64,000 nt of DNA, from contig JADJQF010000011.1 of the NCBI GenBank assembly GCA_016712885.1, positions 372,001 through 436,000 on the forward strand, given 5' to 3'. The translations under genes and the position numbers were made by a program. The notes below the pieces were generated by a model, which was not told where the DNA came from, did no database searches, and saw only the letters and a list, made by a program, of their open reading frames with translations. This document shows, one piece after another, positions 61,252 to 64,000 of the stretch. Position 1 is the stretch's first letter. Each line of letters begins with the position of its first letter. Source of the stretch: Candidatus Flexicrinis proximus. Lineage in GTDB: Bacteria; Chloroflexota; Anaerolineae; Aggregatilineales; Phototrophicaceae.

Positions 61252-63930
61252 ATGATGGCAAGCAACATCCAACACCTCCTGGAGCAAATGACGCTCGAAG
61301 AGAAGATATCGCTGCTCGCAGGCGCATCCGCCTGGAGAACGGTGCCGATTGAGCGGCTGGGAATCCCGGCGATCAAGGTCACCGATGGGCCAAACGGCGC
61401 GCGCGGCGACAGCTCGTTTGCGGGCGGGTTGCCTTCGGCCGCCTTTCCGGTTGGTGTGGCACTGGCGGCGACGTGGAACACTGACCTGATCGAGAAGATC
61501 GGCAACGCGCTGGGCGAGGAAGTCAAGTCGAAGGCGGCGCACGTGCTGCTGGCTCCGACGGTTAATATCCACCGTTCGCCGCTGAATGGCCGCAACTTCG
61601 AGTGTTATTCGGAAGACCCGTTCCTGGCCGCCCGAATCGCGGTCGCCTATGTCAAGGGCGTGCAGTCGCAAGGGGTGGGCGCGACGATCAAGCATTTCAT
61701 CGGTAACGAGTCCGAGTTCGAGCGCATGACGATCAGCAGCGAGATCGGCGAGCGCGCGCTGCGCGAAATCTACCTACCGCCGTTCAGGGCGGCGGTGCGC
61801 GAGGCGAAGGTATGGGCGATCATGTCGTCCTATAACTCGCTCAACGGGGTTCATTGCAGCGCGAATGCCTATACCCTTCAGCAAATCCTGCGCGACGAGT
61901 GGGGTTTCGACGGCATCGTGATGTCGGACTGGTTCGGTACACGGACGACAGGACAGGCGGTCAACGCCGGGCTTGACCTGGAAATGCCCGGCCCCACACA
62001 CTGGCGCGGGGAAAGCCTGCTGCGGGCGGTTCAAGCTGGCGAGGTCACGGAAGAAAAGATCAACGAGCGTGCGCTGAACATCCTGCGGCTGATCGAGCGG
62101 GTGGGGGCGTTCGAGGAGACCGCACCCCGCGAAGAACAGGCGAACGACAGGCCGGAGCACCGTGCATTGATCCGGCGGGCGGGCGCGGAGTCAGCGGTCC
62201 TGCTCAAGAATGAGGCCGTGCTGCCGATTCGACCGGAGAAGGTCAAGACAATCGCGATTATCGGCCCGAATGCCAAGACCGCGCAGATAATGGGCGCCGG
62301 GAGCGCGCAGTTCCAGCCGCATTACGCCGTGTCGCCATTCGAGGGGATTCAGGCGCGTGCTGGCGACACGTACAGCCTGGAGTACGCGCTCGGATGCACG
62401 AACTTCCGCCGTCTGCCTGTTCCCAAGCCGGAACAAGCGTACACGCTGGCGTATTTCAATAATGCCGATTTGACCGGGGAGCCGGTCGTCAGCGAGTCCA
62501 CGCGGTCGCTGGAGCAGATGTGGATGTTCGGCAATCTGCCCGCGGAGGTCAACCCCAACGAGTTTTCCGCGCGCCTTAGCGGCGAGATGATCGCCGGCAT
62601 CAGCGGTACTCACCGGTTTTCGGTGGCGTGTGGCGGCAAGGCGCGTTTGTATGTCAACAGCAGACTGGTGGCGGACAACTGGACGGACCCGAACAAAGAA
62701 CCGTTCCTGTTCGGCTCCGGCTCAGACGAGGTCTTTGGCACGGTCACGTGTCAGGCCGGAGACAAGCTGGCGATCCGGGTTGAATTCAGCAGTCCGGCAG
62801 GGCAATTCCTCTCGGCGGTGCGGGTTGGCTATCAGGAACCGATTGTTGGAGACCCGATTGCACAGGCCGCGGCGATTGCAGGAGCAGCGGATATCGCGCT
62901 GGTGTTCGTCGGGCTGTCATCGGAATGGGAGTCTGAAGGCTATGACCGGCCAGACCTCGAACTGGTCAAGGAACAGAACGCACTGGTGAGCGCGGTGGCG
63001 GCGGCGAACCCGGCTACAGTCGTTGTGCTGCAAACCGGATCACCGGTGACGATGCCGTGGTTTGGCGAGGTGGCGGCCGTATTGCAGGCGTGGTATCCCG
63101 GCCAGGAGTGCGGCAACGCCATCGCGGACGTACTGTTCGGCGATGTTTCGCCGTCGGGCAAGCTGCCGCAGACCTATCCGGTGCGGCTGGAGGACAACCC
63201 GGCGTACCTAAATTACCCGGGAGATAATGACCGCGTCTTTTACGGCGAAGGTATCTTCGTCGGCTACCGCTATTACGACCGGAAGAAGATCGCGCCCGCA
63301 CTGCCGTTCGGCCACGGCCTGTCGTATGGCGTGTTCAGCTACAGCGACCTGCGCCTGAGCCGTGCCGCGCTCACGCCGGATCAATCGACGACGCTGTCGA
63401 TAGCAGTCACCAATTCCGGCGATTTCAGGGGTCAGGAGGTCGTGCAAGTGTACGTGCGGGATGTGAAGTCCAGCGTGCTGCGACCCGAGAAGGAACTGAA
63501 GGGCTTCGCCAAGGTTGATCTGGCGCCAGGCGAGACGAAAACGGTCGAGATCGTGCTGGACCGCGAGTCTTTTGCGTTCTATCACGACGGGCAGCAGCGC
63601 TGGATGGTCGAGGCCGGCGAGTTCGAGGTGCTGGTCGGCAGTTCGTCAGCAGACATCCGGCTGCGTGCCAGCCTGACGATGCTCGAAGCAGCAGCCTTCG
63701 AGGGACGCGGACACACCCACTACCATCTGGATACGCCGCTGGTCAAACTGCTGCAGGATGATCGCGTACGTAAGGTTTTCGAGACGCACATGCCGGACCT
63801 GCTCACAAAGGGATCAGGCGGCGCGTTTGGCGGCGATATGTCGATCAACGGGCTGAAGGCGATGAGCGGCGGATTTAGCGATGAGCAGTTGGCCGGCATC
63901 GGAAGGCTGCTGGAACATATCAGCGATTGA
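61252..63930 (+). CDS. GH3 beta-glucosidase with PA14 insert
   Basis: The 892-residue protein starts at ATG 61252 behind AAGGA. The GH3 barrel has KVTDGPNGARG (43-53), GRNFECYSEDP, KHFIGNESEFER and the nucleophile Asp226 in GIVMSDWFG. The second domain is split by a PA14 module at about 400-540 (GTHRFSVACGGKARLYVNSR), and a fibronectin-type domain ends the core (VEIVLDRESFAFY). PA14-bearing GH3 enzymes include beta-glucosidases specific for short beta-glucans. There is no signal peptide, so it hydrolyses oligosaccharides brought in by the transporter just upstream. Confidence 0.93.
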   Translation: MMASNIQHLLEQMTLEEKISLLAGASAWRTVPIERLGIPAIKVTDGPNGARGDSSFAGGLPSAAFPVGVALAATWNTDLIEKIGNALGEEVKSKAAHVLLAPTVNIHRSPLNGRNFECYSEDPFLAARIAVAYVKGVQSQGVGATIKHFIGNESEFERMTISSEIGERALREIYLPPFRAAVREAKVWAIMSSYNSLNGVHCSANAYTLQQILRDEWGFDGIVMSDWFGTRTTGQAVNAGLDLEMPGPTHWRGESLLRAVQAGEVTEEKINERALNILRLIERVGAFEETAPREEQANDRPEHRALIRRAGAESAVLLKNEAVLPIRPEKVKTIAIIGPNAKTAQIMGAGSAQFQPHYAVSPFEGIQARAGDTYSLEYALGCTNFRRLPVPKPEQAYTLAYFNNADLTGEPVVSESTRSLEQMWMFGNLPAEVNPNEFSARLSGEMIAGISGTHRFSVACGGKARLYVNSRLVADNWTDPNKEPFLFGSGSDEVFGTVTCQAGDKLAIRVEFSSPAGQFLSAVRVGYQEPIVGDPIAQAAAIAGAADIALVFVGLSSEWESEGYDRPDLELVKEQNALVSAVAAANPATVVVLQTGSPVTMPWFGEVAAVLQAWYPGQECGNAIADVLFGDVSPSGKLPQTYPVRLEDNPAYLNYPGDNDRVFYGEGIFVGYRYYDRKKIAPALPFGHGLSYGVFSYSDLRLSRAALTPDQSTTLSIAVTNSGDFRGQEVVQVYVRDVKSSVLRPEKELKGFAKVDLAPGETKTVEIVLDRESFAFYHDGQQRWMVEAGEFEVLVGSSSADIRLRASLTMLEAAAFEGRGHTHYHLDTPLVKLLQDDRVRKVFETHMPDLLTKGSGGAFGGDMSINGLKAMSGGFSDEQLAGIGRLLEHISD

Positions 63931-64000
63931 GCGCCAGCTCTGCGCACGGCGGGGAAGATCGAGATAGATAAGGCTCCTGGGGGGACATGGGCAGGATGCA

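Noticed and set aside
63987..64000. Possible next gene start (ATG after GGGGGGAC) at the right edge
   Set aside because: Only 14 bases remain, too few to judge.

Overview
The window is a chromosomal segment of a high-GC bacterium built around plant and microbial polysaccharide catabolism. The mix of CUT1 sugar ABC transporters, GH53/GH42 galactan genes, GH94/GH144/GH35 genes, a very large repeat-domain surface protein and many GC-rich palindromic intergenic repeats suggests Chloroflexota, Anaerolineae-like. That placement is inferred from gene content and style; there is no rRNA or other phylogenetic marker here. I found no tRNA, rRNA, CRISPR array or transposase.

Layout. 1-780: a TetR repressor and the first codons of its downstream partner. 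1070-10623: an anaerobic respiration island. It holds an FmdE-like protein, MobA, an AhpD-like protein, a NarX-type sensor kinase and DmsABC (a molybdenum reductase with Tat signal, four-cluster iron-sulfur subunit and membrane anchor). A convergent operon carries a NarL-type regulator, a TorD-type chaperone and a poly-ferredoxin. 10986-20358: a galactan (gan) operon with LacI regulator, cytoplasmic-type GH53, binding protein, GanP/GanQ-like permeases, GH42 beta-galactosidase and a second, secreted GH53. 20400-25480: repeats, a frameshifted small gene preceded by LexA-like boxes, a ketoglutarate-semialdehyde-type aldehyde dehydrogenase and a GH43-like protein.

25487-40763 (minus strand) is the most unusual part. 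Two permease pairs, two binding proteins (one about 994 aa), a beta-propeller/YIP1 membrane protein and a DUF5696-like secreted protein follow a GH94 phosphorylase. Across a shared promoter region, 41036-45793 (plus strand) encodes a LacI regulator, a GH144-type endo-beta-1,2-glucanase candidate and a GH35 protein. Together these suggest uptake and phosphorolysis of beta-1,2-glucan or a related beta-glucan. 46094-53932 encodes a secreted protein of about 2600 residues with alternating repeat domains, interrupted near its C terminus by one in-frame TGA. 54677-63930 is an Opp/Dpp-type oligosaccharide transporter (one permease gene frameshifted) plus a GH3 beta-glucosidase with a PA14 insert, resembling beta-glucoside uptake systems.

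The intergenic DNA is full of structure. There are eight copies of a GC palindrome repeat, three copies of another dispersed element, a five-unit tandem array of about 126 bp, and a near-exact 196-bp tandem duplication. Two long G/C homopolymer patches may be assembly artefacts. Two frameshifts and one nonsense codon in otherwise intact genes mean sequence quality should be kept in mind.
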